From Chitinophaga eiseniae (GTDB taxonomy: Bacteria > Bacteroidota > Bacteroidia > Chitinophagales > Chitinophagaceae): 64,000 nucleotides of DNA. The position numbers were made by a program, and so were the translations under genes. Under the pieces are notes generated by a model. The model was not told where the DNA came from. It saw only the letters and a program-made list of their open reading frames with translations, and searched no databases. Positions 43,706 through 52,567 of this stretch are shown here, one piece after another. The stretch covers positions 620,001 through 684,000 of the forward strand of contig NZ_JABAHZ010000001.1 of the NCBI RefSeq assembly GCF_012641265.1, in the 5' to 3' direction. How positions within the stretch are numbered: the first letter of the stretch is position 1; each line of letters begins with the position of its first letter.

Positions 43706-43757
43706 TAATATGCCGCAAATCTCCGATGCCTCCGGGCAGCGGACTTGCGGCATATTA
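43706..43757. terminator. Hairpin after the WG-repeat operon
   Basis: TAATATGCCGCAA at 43706-43718 pairs perfectly (13 bp) with 43745-43757 around a 26-nt loop that can pair further. No long T-run follows, so termination is likely but not certain. A 67-codon frame across it looks spurious. Confidence 0.5.
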
Positions 43758-43842
43758 CGGTGTCTGTGGAAAATGCTGGCAGGTATTTTCGTTGAAAGCG
43801 CCGTTTACCGGGTGATCATGGAAGCCATGCCAGCCGGTTAAT

Positions 43843-45462
43843 TCAGACCATCGCCCATTCCCCCGAAGCCCGTAGTTCCAGGTGATGCGTCATACCGGTT
43901 TCTTTGATGAACATGTTATCATGTGATATCACGATCAATGTACCCTTGTAATCCGCAAAAATTTGCGTCAACACCTGGATATTATTAAGATCCAGGTTGT
44001 TGGTGGGCTCATCCAGCATAATCAGGTCTGGAGCGCGGTTTTGCAGTGTCATACAACAGAGCGATAACCGCAACATTTCACCTCCACTCAGTACAGCGCA
44101 GGATTTATCCCAGGTATCCGGGCCAAACAGGAAGTTGACCAGCGTAGCTTTGACCACGGGTGTGTCCAGCTTGCGCTCATTGAAAGCAAGCGCCTGGTCC
44201 AGCAGGCTTTTACTACGATCTACCAGGGAATAGTCCTGGTCCAGCAGCAGGCTCCTGGTATCTGCCCTGTACAGCTGTGTTGCTGGAACAACGAGATGCC
44301 CTAGTAACAGCCGCATTAGCGTGGACTTACCGCTGCCATTAGGCCCGGTAATGGACCATCGCTCGCCGCTTCTGATAGTGAAACTAAGCGGCGGCTGCCA
44401 GAGCATTTTATCCGGCGCCCAGGCATAGTTGAGCGAGGTGGCGGTCAGCAGTACTTTCCCGCGATGCAGCGAGGAATTTTCGAAGTATCCTTTCAGCATC
44501 CGTTGTACCTGTAGCAGTGCTGCAGCCTCTTTCCTGGCATCATGCAGCTCGCTCACTTTTTCGGCATGTACTTGCTGCAATTTGGCGGCGGAGGTTTCGC
44601 CGGCATTTCTCCGGGCATTCAGCAATATTTTCGGTAAACCTCCCTGTTGGCTGTTTTTCCGGGCGCGGGCATCGGCATGTTGCTTGCGTTCCAGGGCAAT
44701 CTGCTGTTGCTTCTTTGCTTCTTTCAGCGTCTTTTCCTGGTGTGCCAGCTGCTGCTCTTTGGCGGCGGCTGCGATGGCCTTTTGTTCGGCGTAAAAATCA
44801 TAGTTGCCGCCATATACGTTAATACCACTGACTTGCAGCTCCCAGATAGGATTACATAAGCGCAGCAGTTCCCGGTCGTGGCTCACCAGCAACAGGGTGC
44901 AATTGGTGGTGCTAACCCAGTCGTACAGTTGTTCCCGGGCGGCACGGTCCAGGTGGTTAGTAGGCTCATCCAGCAACACCACCTGCGGTTGAAAGATATC
45001 AATGCCCGAAAGAAACAGTCGCGTTTTCTGTCCCCCGCTCAAGGTTGACAGCAGCTGATCGGGACTGAGCGCCCCAATGCCCCATTTCTCAAAAGCTGTT
45101 TGATAGCGGGCTACAATGTCCCAGTCGTTTTCCAATAAATCATACAGCTCCTGGCGGGTATCGCCATTTTCAATGGCCTGCAATGCTTCCAGTAGAGGGG
45201 CAATGCCACAGGCAGCCGCTACAGACAGATGATCGAAGTGACCAAAATGCTGCGGTACATAATACAGGCGCTTACTAACATGGATAGTGCCGCTGTAGGC
45301 GGTTTCCTGCCCGGCAATAATGCGTAGTAAAGTCGATTTCCCTGCGCCATTATTCCCAACAATCGCTGCCTTTTCGTTTTTATGCAGTGAAAAGTGAATG
45401 TCCTGGAATAAGGGTTGGCCCGTAGGCAGTGTATAGCTGATATTTTGTGCGTGGATAAGCAT
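43843..45462 (-). CDS. ABC-F family ATPase
   Basis: A 539-residue soluble protein with two ABC domains joined by a basic, Gln-rich helical linker (about 235-320), and no membrane part: the ABC-F layout of translation factors such as EttA, Uup and antibiotic-resistance ARE proteins. Walker A motifs are GNNGAGKST (36-44) and GPNGSGKST (about 374-382); signatures LSTLSGGQKTRL and VLSGGEMLRL and both LDEPTN Walker B motifs are intact. Such proteins act on the ribosome E site. Which subfamily it belongs to cannot be told by eye. A long leader of about 235 nt precedes it. Confidence 0.9.
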   Translation of the reverse strand: MLIHAQNISYTLPTGQPLFQDIHFSLHKNEKAAIVGNNGAGKSTLLRIIAGQETAYSGTIHVSKRLYYVPQHFGHFDHLSVAAACGIAPLLEALQAIENGDTRQELYDLLENDWDIVARYQTAFEKWGIGALSPDQLLSTLSGGQKTRLFLSGIDIFQPQVVLLDEPTNHLDRAAREQLYDWVSTTNCTLLLVSHDRELLRLCNPIWELQVSGINVYGGNYDFYAEQKAIAAAAKEQQLAHQEKTLKEAKKQQQIALERKQHADARARKNSQQGGLPKILLNARRNAGETSAAKLQQVHAEKVSELHDARKEAAALLQVQRMLKGYFENSSLHRGKVLLTATSLNYAWAPDKMLWQPPLSFTIRSGERWSITGPNGSGKSTLMRLLLGHLVVPATQLYRADTRSLLLDQDYSLVDRSKSLLDQALAFNERKLDTPVVKATLVNFLFGPDTWDKSCAVLSGGEMLRLSLCCMTLQNRAPDLIMLDEPTNNLDLNNIQVLTQIFADYKGTLIVISHDNMFIKETGMTHHLELRASGEWAMV

Positions 45463-45709
45463 GTGAAGTAGTCATGTTGAATAGGTCGGTAAAATAAATG
45501 TCCTGTGGCCAGGCAGCGTAGCAATGCTGCGGAAAATGTTGAAGTTTCATGTCAGTAAATTTTAGTGAAAAAATGCAGCGCATGTGGGTACATGCCGTAT
45601 GTCTAAATCGATAAATAAATGGAAACAAAAAGAACACGCCGGATGGCATGTTAACAGGTGAAACCTGGTGTGTGTATGTGGGTTATGATCACATGAGAAC
45701 GCAAAGGTA
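45463..45709 (-). promoter_or_regulatory. Promoter and long leader of the ABC-F gene
   Basis: TACCTTTG (minus strand, 45709-45702) matches the Bacteroidota -7 element; no clear -33 is seen. If used, the leader is about 235 nt. It contains an upstream ATG at 45649 whose 89-codon frame runs into the ABC-F start, and small stems: CAGGTTTCACCTG and GCAGCATTGCTACGCTGC. ABC-F genes in other phyla are controlled by leader peptides and attenuation; whether this one is, is unknown. Confidence 0.45.
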
Positions 45710-45843
45710 AAAAAAAATCTTAAATTTTAGGGTGATTTTTACCGGTTTACAGACACTAGTATATAAAACACCTGCTATGCACCACCAGCCCGCCATGCAG
45801 GTCGCACCCCATAGCGTATATACCTTCCCGTTAACAGTTTAAG

Positions 45844-45904
45844 AGATAACAGTAACCCCGGTTTTATTCATCGGAGATGAGTAAAACCGGGGTTACTGTT
45901 ATCT
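45844..45904. repeat. Perfect 23-bp inverted repeat
   Basis: The arms 45844-45866 and 45882-45904 are perfect reverse complements around a 15-nt loop; the stem contains AACCCCGG/CCGGGGTT. It lies between the divergently placed ABC-F and VOC genes, where no transcript needs to stop, so a terminator role is not obvious. It could be a small mobile-repeat remnant or the end of an unrecognised small RNA. Confidence 0.7.
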
Positions 45905-45943
45905 TCCTGTATCCTGGCTAGCATGAATGCCGGAGATTTAGTA

Positions 45944-45972
45944 AATTCAATAGTGGAAACTACCATTGAATT
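45944..45972. promoter_or_regulatory. Possible operator in front of the VOC gene
   Basis: AATTCAATAGT at 45944-45954 and ACCATTGAATT at 45962-45972 form an 11-bp inverted repeat with one mismatch and a 7-nt spacer, 33 nt before the ATG at 46005. The cognate regulator is not evident. Confidence 0.35.
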
Positions 45973-46004
45973 ATTATACGCAGCAACTAAAGATCCGTAT
46001 TGTT

Positions 46005-46376
46005 ATGAGACTAAGAGTAGCCAGGCATACGACTGATTTAAATAAAATGATTGCTTTTTACCAGGATGTACTGGGTTTCCGGCAACTGGGCGCCTTCCAG
46101 GACCATAGCTCCTATAATGGCGTATTCCTGGGACTTCCGGGCGAAAACTGGCACCTGGAATTTACCGTATCTCCCGATCATCCCCAGCACCATCCCGATG
46201 AAGACGACCTGCTGGTGTTGTACCCCGAAAGCAAAGAGGTTTTTACCAAAATGCTGAGCAAGGCCAGGAAAGCAGGGGCGGAGGAAGTGAAAGCCAAAAA
46301 CCCCTACTGGAATAAACATGGTATTACTATCATTGACCCCGATGGGTTCCGCGTGGTACTGGTGATGGTACACTAG
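46005..46376 (+). CDS. VOC-family (glyoxalase-like) protein
   Basis: A 123-residue protein of the vicinal oxygen chelate fold, with two beta-alpha-beta-beta-beta modules. The start at 46005 (MRLRVARHTTDLNKM) is preferred to the frame opening at 45966, since family members begin just so. Metal-ligand-like positions are H8 in ARHTTDL, a central LEF, and the end ITIIDPDGFRVVLV. Members include glyoxalases, dioxygenases and antibiotic-binding proteins; this one cannot be placed further. Its stop codon abuts the stop of the convergent efflux gene with no base between. Confidence 0.85.
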   Translation: MRLRVARHTTDLNKMIAFYQDVLGFRQLGAFQDHSSYNGVFLGLPGENWHLEFTVSPDHPQHHPDEDDLLVLYPESKEVFTKMLSKARKAGAEEVKAKNPYWNKHGITIIDPDGFRVVLVMVH

Positions 46377-47762
46377 CTATTTCCAGCCGCCTCCCAAAGC
46401 CCGGTATAGAAATACGATGGCCTGCAACTGCTGCAGGTGGTCATTGATTTTACCTAATTGTGCCCCCAGCAGGCTTTGCTGGGCATTTAACACTTCTGTA
46501 TAGTTGGCAAAGCCATACCTTACCAGTTCCTGCGTATATTCTACCGACAACTGCAGGTTCTGGAGCTGCAGCCGGCGGGAATTTGATTTTTCCTGGGCGG
46601 TCTGGTAGGAGTAAAGCGCATTGGATACTTCCTGGCCGGCGCCGAGTACCGCTGTGCGGAATCCTAGTACGGCCTGTTCCTGTTGCTCCTGCGCTATCTT
46701 CAACCTCGCTTTATTGAGTCCTCGGTTAAAAATGGGCTGGGTAAGTCCGGCCGTCAGGTTGCTGAGCCAGGACCCTGGTCCGGTCAGCGAAAGATAGGTG
46801 GTATATCCACCCGATGCGGAGATATTGAGTGCCGGGTAAAAATAGGTCCGGGCAACATTGGTTTGTTCAAAGTAATACCGCAGGTTATATTCGGCCGCCT
46901 GTACATCCGGGCGGTTGGCCAGCAATTGCGTTGGTACTCCTGTTTTCAGCAGCATAATGGGTTGCTGTGCATCAAGGGTACTGCGGGCAATAGGACCAGA
47001 TATACGGCCCAGCAACAAGTTAATCTCGTTTTCGGTTTGCCGGATAGATTGTTTCAAATCTGGGATGGTCACCTCAGCAGCATAGCGACTGGCCTCACTT
47101 TGCACCACTGCTGCTCCCGTTACCACATCTGCTTTTTTCAGTTCCTTCATCACTTCCACGGTGGCCTGCCAGTTGACAACGGTTTGCTGGGTAATATGGA
47201 GTTGCTGATCCAGTGCCAGCAGGTTGTAGTAGTTGTTGGCAATATTTGCTATCAGGGCTGTTTGCACCGCCTGCGCATTGGCGTTGGCCTGTAACCACGA
47301 TGCGAGGTAAGCACGTTTGGTACTGCGCAATTTGCCCCAGATATCAGCTTCCCAGTTGGCGGTGAGCTCAGCGCCCAGCTGCCTGGGGATTACACTTCTA
47401 CCAGTATTGGCTTGATTGGAAGCTCCCGCCAGTATAGCGCTGGCATCGCCATTTATGGCAGGATAGAGCGCCTGCCGGCTTTGCGAATAACTGGCCTGCG
47501 CCTGGCGTACCCGCGACCAGGCTACCTGTAAGTCCAGGTTGTGTTGAATGCCTTCTTCCAGCAGTTGCTGTAACAGGGTATCGGTAAAAATCTCTTTCCA
47601 ATGCAGCGTCGCAATGGTGTTGGTATCGGTGGTATTTATATCGCGGTATAGCTGGGTATCATTGATACCCGGCGACCGGTAAGGTTTGGTAATATGACAG
47701 GAGGCCAGTCCTCCGGCCAATAAGCTGATGATAATAATAATTTGTCTGACACGCCAATTCAT
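46377..47762 (-). CDS. RND efflux outer-membrane lipoprotein (NodT/OprM family)
   Basis: A 461-residue outer-membrane duct. The ATG at 47762 (MNWRVRQIIIIISL) is chosen because it starts a lipoprotein signal ending LASC with Cys22; the longer frame to 47846 would overlap the RND gene. Two OEP domains follow, with VAWSRVRQAQASYSQSRQAL and NWEADIWGKLRSTKRAYLAS as typical motifs. It is the last gene of the adaptor-pump-duct operon, 46 nt after the pump. Confidence 0.93.
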   Translation of the reverse strand: MNWRVRQIIIIISLLAGGLASCHITKPYRSPGINDTQLYRDINTTDTNTIATLHWKEIFTDTLLQQLLEEGIQHNLDLQVAWSRVRQAQASYSQSRQALYPAINGDASAILAGASNQANTGRSVIPRQLGAELTANWEADIWGKLRSTKRAYLASWLQANANAQAVQTALIANIANNYYNLLALDQQLHITQQTVVNWQATVEVMKELKKADVVTGAAVVQSEASRYAAEVTIPDLKQSIRQTENEINLLLGRISGPIARSTLDAQQPIMLLKTGVPTQLLANRPDVQAAEYNLRYYFEQTNVARTYFYPALNISASGGYTTYLSLTGPGSWLSNLTAGLTQPIFNRGLNKARLKIAQEQQEQAVLGFRTAVLGAGQEVSNALYSYQTAQEKSNSRRLQLQNLQLSVEYTQELVRYGFANYTEVLNAQQSLLGAQLGKINDHLQQLQAIVFLYRALGGGWK

Positions 47763-47808
47763 GAGCTGATATTTTGATCCGCATACAGCGGGCATAATGT
47801 TAAAAGAA

Positions 47809-50800
47809 CTATTCTCCCAGGGCGCCCTCATCTTCTTTGGGCGCACGTTTTACCTTTTCCTGTAAGGTTTGGAAGATGATAAACAAAGCGGGGGTAATAA
47901 ATACCCCGAACAGGGTACCGACCAGCATCCCGCCTACAGCGCCCGTTCCAATGGAGCGGTTGCCATTGGCGCCCGCACCGCTGGCCACCATCAGGGGCAC
48001 CAGGCCCAGGATGAAGGCAAAAGAGGTCATCAGGATGGGGCGTAGCCGTGCTTTGGCCCCATCTGCAGCAGCTTCGGCAATGCTCATCCCCTGACGCCTT
48101 CGTTCAACGGCATATTCCACGATCAGGATCGCATTTTTGGCCAGCAACCCAATCAGCATAATCAGCGTGATCTGCACGTAAATATTATTACTGATACCAA
48201 AGAGGTAGGCAAACAGGAAAGCCCCGAAAATACCCACCGGTACGGCCAGCAGGATCGCAAAAGGCAACAGGTAACTTTCATACTGGGCACTCAGCAACAG
48301 GTACACGAATATGAGCGACAGTAAAAAGATGTAAATCGTTTGACTGCCGCTGGCAAGTTCCTCCCGCGTAATACCGGAAAACTCGAAACCAAAGCCGGGC
48401 GGCAGTGTTTCTGCGGCTGACTGGTCTACCGCCGCAATAGCCTGCCCTGAGCTGTAACCAATATTGGGCGTGCCCGTGATGCTGATAGAGTTGAAAAGGT
48501 TGAAACGGGTAATCGCCTGCGGACCGTAGGTTTGCGTCAGTGTTACAAACTCGGTGACCGGCACCATCGCGCCATCCGGTGTGCGCACAAACACGGCATT
48601 TAAGCTCTCCGGCGTCATACGGTATTCTGGTGAAGCCTGCACCATCACCCGGTATTGCTGCCCAAATTCATTGAAATTAGACGCATACACACCTCCGAAA
48701 TACCCTTGCATGGCATTGGTGATGTCGGTTACATTGAGCCCTGCATCCTTTATCTTGGGCACGTTCACATTCATCAGGTATTGCGGGAAGTTAGGATTGA
48801 AGGAGGTGGTGGCAAACTGTATTTCCGGGCGCTGTGTGAGTACGCTCAGGAAGTCCTGGCTCACTTTATAGAAGTGGGCAATATCACCGCCTGTTTTATC
48901 CTGCAACTGGAAAGTAAAACCGCTGGAGGCGCCAAAGCCCTGTATGGTGGCGGGCGCAAAGTATTTCACTTCCGCTTCCGTAATATCGGTCGACTTACGA
49001 TTCAACTCTTTGATGATCTGCTGTATGGTGCGGGTGCGTTGACTCCAGGGAATTAGCCGCATAACCACCATCGCATAGTTGCTGCCACTGCCGGATAGCT
49101 GACCGCGGCCGGTCACCGCCAGCACATTATTGATTTCCGGGATGGTGCCGGCCAGTTTCTCCACCTTCCGGGCTACCACGTCGGTACGTTGCAGCGATGC
49201 ATCCGGCGGCAGGGTAATATTACAATTGATAGTACCCAGGTCTTCCTCCGGTACAAAAGACGTAGGCGTTACACTGGCAATCACAAATAAGCCTACGCAA
49301 AACAATGCCAGCACCGACATAGGGATCCAGATACGCTTGCCAAAGAAGCGCAGGATATGCGTATAGCGGTTGGTCATTTTCTCAAAGGCCACGTTGAATG
49401 ACCGGTAAAACCGTTGCAGGAAATTCAATTTCGTAGGGGCGTCGTGGTGAGGACGCAGAAACAGCGCACATAACACAGGGCTCAGCGTCAATGCGTTGAT
49501 AGCCGACAACACGATAGCGATAGCCAGCGTAAGCCCGAACTGCCGGTAGAAAACACCGGACGAGCCGCCGATGAAGCTCACCGGGATAAATACGGCAGAC
49601 ATTACCAGGGTAATGGAAATGATAGCGCCGGATATTTCGTTGAGTGCGTCGATACTGGCTTTGCGGGCCGATTTATAACCCGTGTCCAGCCTGGCATGTA
49701 CGGCTTCTACAATTACAATGGCGTCATCTACCACGATACCGATCGCCAGGATCAGGGCAAAAAGGGTTAACAGGTTAATGGTGAAACCAAACAGTTTGAG
49801 AAAAAAGAAGGTGCCTACAATGGCTACCGGTACGGAGATAGCGGGTATCAGCGTGGAACGGAAATCCTGGAGGAAAAGAAAAACGACGAGGAATACCAGT
49901 ATAAACGCTTCAAACAGCGTATGGATCACTTTGTCGATCGATGCCGTTAAAAAGTCGTCTACGTTTTGCAGCACCACATATTTAACGCCTTTCGGGAATG
50001 ATTTAGAGGCGTCGTCCATCACTTTCAGCGTTTGTTCGATCACATCACGGGCGTTGGAACCGGCTACCTGCGCTACGCTGATAGACACGGCGGGATAGCC
50101 GTTGGTACGGGTGCTGTTGAAATAACTAAGCGCGCCCAGCTCAATGCGGGCCACGTCTTTTAGCCGTAGTAAGCGGCTGCGCAGGTTAGACCGCAACACG
50201 ATGTTACCAAACTGGGTGGTATCTACCAGGGTACCGGGATATTTGATAACATACTGGAACGCCTGGCCACCGCGCTCCCCGAACTGCCCGGGCGCTGCCT
50301 GGATATTTTGTTCCGCCAGCGCGGCTGTGATGTCGGCCGGCACCAGTCCGTAAGAAGCCATGGCCTGGGTGTTGAGCCAGATACGCATGGAATAGTCCAT
50401 AGAACCGGAGGCAGACGCATCGCCCACTCCCTGGATACGTTTGATAACCGGCACAATGTTGATGTCGACATAATTTTGCAGGAAGGTCTGGTCAAACGAA
50501 GGGTTGGTACTATATACCGAGAAGATGAGCAGGTTACTGGTTTGTTTTTTCTGTACGGTAACGCCGGCACGGGTCACCTCCTGTGGCAGCAACGGCGTGG
50601 CGCGGGCCACCGCATTCTGTACGTTCACTGCGGCCATGTTGGGGTCGCTGCCTATTTTGAAACTAACGGTTATATTGGCGGAACCATCATTCCCGGCGGT
50701 AGACGTGATATAGTCCATATTCTCTACGCCATTGATCTGTTGTTCCAGCGGTACTACCACACTTTTAAGTACTACATCTGCATTGGCGCCACTATAGCTC

Positions 50801-50940
50801 GTTTGCACCTGTATGGTAGGTGGCGCAATATCAGGGTACTGGGAAATAGGCAGCGATACCAATCCCAGGATACCGAGAGTGACAATGATAATGGATACCA
50901 CAGTGGATAATACCGGCCGTTCTATAAATCTTCTTAACAT
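47809..50940 (-). CDS. RND multidrug efflux transporter (HAE1/AcrB family)
   Basis: A 1043-residue proton-driven inner-membrane pump of normal length, with 12 helices and two large periplasmic loops. The start MLRRFIERPVLSTVV and the early SLPISQYPDIAPPTIQV are typical of AcrB-like proteins. The proton-relay pair D405-D406 (VVDDAIVIVEA) in helix 4 is intact, as is the matching LLAKNAILIVEYAVE segment in helix 10 with its Lys. It should export hydrophobic drugs or bile-salt-like compounds with the adaptor (30 nt upstream) and the lipoprotein duct downstream. No regulator gene adjoins the operon. Confidence 0.96.
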   Translation of the reverse strand: MLRRFIERPVLSTVVSIIIVTLGILGLVSLPISQYPDIAPPTIQVQTSYSGANADVVLKSVVVPLEQQINGVENMDYITSTAGNDGSANITVSFKIGSDPNMAAVNVQNAVARATPLLPQEVTRAGVTVQKKQTSNLLIFSVYSTNPSFDQTFLQNYVDINIVPVIKRIQGVGDASASGSMDYSMRIWLNTQAMASYGLVPADITAALAEQNIQAAPGQFGERGGQAFQYVIKYPGTLVDTTQFGNIVLRSNLRSRLLRLKDVARIELGALSYFNSTRTNGYPAVSISVAQVAGSNARDVIEQTLKVMDDASKSFPKGVKYVVLQNVDDFLTASIDKVIHTLFEAFILVFLVVFLFLQDFRSTLIPAISVPVAIVGTFFFLKLFGFTINLLTLFALILAIGIVVDDAIVIVEAVHARLDTGYKSARKASIDALNEISGAIISITLVMSAVFIPVSFIGGSSGVFYRQFGLTLAIAIVLSAINALTLSPVLCALFLRPHHDAPTKLNFLQRFYRSFNVAFEKMTNRYTHILRFFGKRIWIPMSVLALFCVGLFVIASVTPTSFVPEEDLGTINCNITLPPDASLQRTDVVARKVEKLAGTIPEINNVLAVTGRGQLSGSGSNYAMVVMRLIPWSQRTRTIQQIIKELNRKSTDITEAEVKYFAPATIQGFGASSGFTFQLQDKTGGDIAHFYKVSQDFLSVLTQRPEIQFATTSFNPNFPQYLMNVNVPKIKDAGLNVTDITNAMQGYFGGVYASNFNEFGQQYRVMVQASPEYRMTPESLNAVFVRTPDGAMVPVTEFVTLTQTYGPQAITRFNLFNSISITGTPNIGYSSGQAIAAVDQSAAETLPPGFGFEFSGITREELASGSQTIYIFLLSLIFVYLLLSAQYESYLLPFAILLAVPVGIFGAFLFAYLFGISNNIYVQITLIMLIGLLAKNAILIVEYAVERRRQGMSIAEAAADGAKARLRPILMTSFAFILGLVPLMVASGAGANGNRSIGTGAVGGMLVGTLFGVFITPALFIIFQTLQEKVKRAPKEDEGALGE

Positions 50941-50970
50941 GACATTGTTTTAATGGATCAATCAGGGCAC

Positions 50971-52110
50971 TCACAAGCTCTTATACAGGCTGTCTGCATT
51001 TACCATCCGTGGTTGGATCACCAGGTCTTCCCGGAGGTTGCTGATACCATCTACCACTATTTTATCGCCGGCTTTTACGCCCTGTTGTACCACAAAGGAT
51101 TGCCCGGCAGCGCTGGCATTGGATCCTATGTCAACCGATCTGACTTTGTTGTCTGCATCTACCACATATACAAATAATTTACCCTGTATCTGGTAGGTGG
51201 CTTTTTGCGGTACCAGCAAGGCGGTATCTATGGTGCGCGGTACCCGTACAATGGCGCTGCTACCACTGCGTACCAGTCCATCGGGATTATCAAAAGTGGC
51301 CCTCATATTGATGGCGCCGGTTTGCGGGTTAATTAAGCCGCTGGCAGTTTCTACCCGGCCCTTACGGGGGAGTATAATGCCGTTGGCCAGCACCAGGGTC
51401 ACCGGTGGCAGGGTAGCCAGCTTTTCCTGCATGGTGGCCCCTTTGGAAGCCAGGAAGAAGTCGAGTCCCTGTCTTTCATTGATGGAAAAATAAGCGTAGA
51501 TCTGGGTGATATCGGAAACAGTCGTCAGCGGGTTGGCCGTGGTGCTGCTTACCAGGCTTCCTATTTTATAAGGCAATAAACCTACTACGCCATCGGCGGG
51601 ACTGGTGATCAGGGTATAGCTTAAATTGGTTTTCGCGTTGTTGAGCGCCGCCTGGGCCTGGGCCAGTGCGGCCTGTTTGGATTGGAGGGTATAGGCGGCG
51701 GATTCCAGTTCATACGCACTCACAATATCTTTTTCCACCAGCGGCTTTACCTTGTTAACCTGCATCTGGGCAGCGTTTACGTCGGCCACCGCTATTTTGA
51801 TATTCGCTTCGGCTGTATTCACGTTTTGTTCATACTGGGGTGCATTGATTTTAAATAAGAGCTGTCCCTTTTTAACGGTAGCTCCTTCATCAATATAAAT
51901 AGCCTCTACGTATCCATCTATTTTCGGCCGGATTTCAATATTCTGTATCCCCATAATGGTAGCCGGGTAATCGGAGTTGATGACCGCATTTTGCGGTGCT
52001 AGGGTAATGACCGGGTAGGGCTTGATGACCGCATTTTTACTGCCACCTTTGTTGTTTTTACAGGCGCCTAATATCAGGAGGAGAATGAAGGCGGTTACAG
52101 ACTTACGCAT
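50971..52110 (-). CDS. RND efflux periplasmic adaptor lipoprotein (AcrA family)
   Basis: A 379-residue adaptor. The start at 52110 is preferred because it directly begins a lipoprotein signal (LLILGAC, Cys17). The order is that of AcrA: lipoyl half (GYVEAIYIDEGATVKKGQLLF), helical hairpin (about 80-150, with DIVSAYELESAAYTL), second lipoyl half (LITSPADGVVGLLPYKIGSLV), beta-barrel and membrane-proximal domain. It is the first gene of the RND operon, 30 nt before the pump. A gene-free region lies upstream. Confidence 0.94.
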   Translation of the reverse strand: MRKSVTAFILLLILGACKNNKGGSKNAVIKPYPVITLAPQNAVINSDYPATIMGIQNIEIRPKIDGYVEAIYIDEGATVKKGQLLFKINAPQYEQNVNTAEANIKIAVADVNAAQMQVNKVKPLVEKDIVSAYELESAAYTLQSKQAALAQAQAALNNAKTNLSYTLITSPADGVVGLLPYKIGSLVSSTTANPLTTVSDITQIYAYFSINERQGLDFFLASKGATMQEKLATLPPVTLVLANGIILPRKGRVETASGLINPQTGAINMRATFDNPDGLVRSGSSAIVRVPRTIDTALLVPQKATYQIQGKLFVYVVDADNKVRSVDIGSNASAAGQSFVVQQGVKAGDKIVVDGISNLREDLVIQPRMVNADSLYKSL

Positions 52111-52567
52111 GACGGTTCGTTTAATGAAATCCATTCGTTTATATTTTACAGCGACAGTGAGGACCGGCTACCGGGAAAGTATCCGGCAATACAGACACCC
52201 GACAGGTATTAAGAGTAACTATCTGTTTTATCGTATTGTTCAAAAACAATCAATAATTATTCGTTATACGGCGATGGCAGCATTGGTCACCTGCTTTCCA
52301 GTACAAAAATGTAACGGCTTTCTGTCGCAAAACTGGAGTTAGTTAGACCGGCGTAACCAGGGGGAGTTTATTGTACCAACCGTTAAACACTGTTAAAGTG
52401 GGAAGGGTAGTGGGAGAGAAGAGAAAAATAGATGGCTGATATATCCGTATACGTTGTAAAAAGGTTAGGATACTGGACGACCCTAACCGACCGCGTAAAG
52501 ATACCTGTATTCCCGCATTACGGGGAGGGCCGGCAAGACATTTACAGGGGCAAATTGCGACATCCGT
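52111..52567. other. Gene-free region upstream of the RND operon
   Basis: About 457 nt between the adaptor start and the stop of the ABC-2 permease gene. I see no convincing gene, no TAnnTTTG match on the minus strand and no strong hairpin. It should hold the promoter of the RND operon (probably near 52130-52260, an AT-rich part) and the end of the upstream operon. The sequence GTTCAAAAACAATCAA near 52237 has no palindrome partner. Confidence 0.5.

Noticed and set aside
43638..43841. 67-codon frame downstream of the WG-repeat operon
   Set aside because: It overlaps the end of WG protein 3 and crosses a 13-bp hairpin; Cys/Arg-rich composition looks random.
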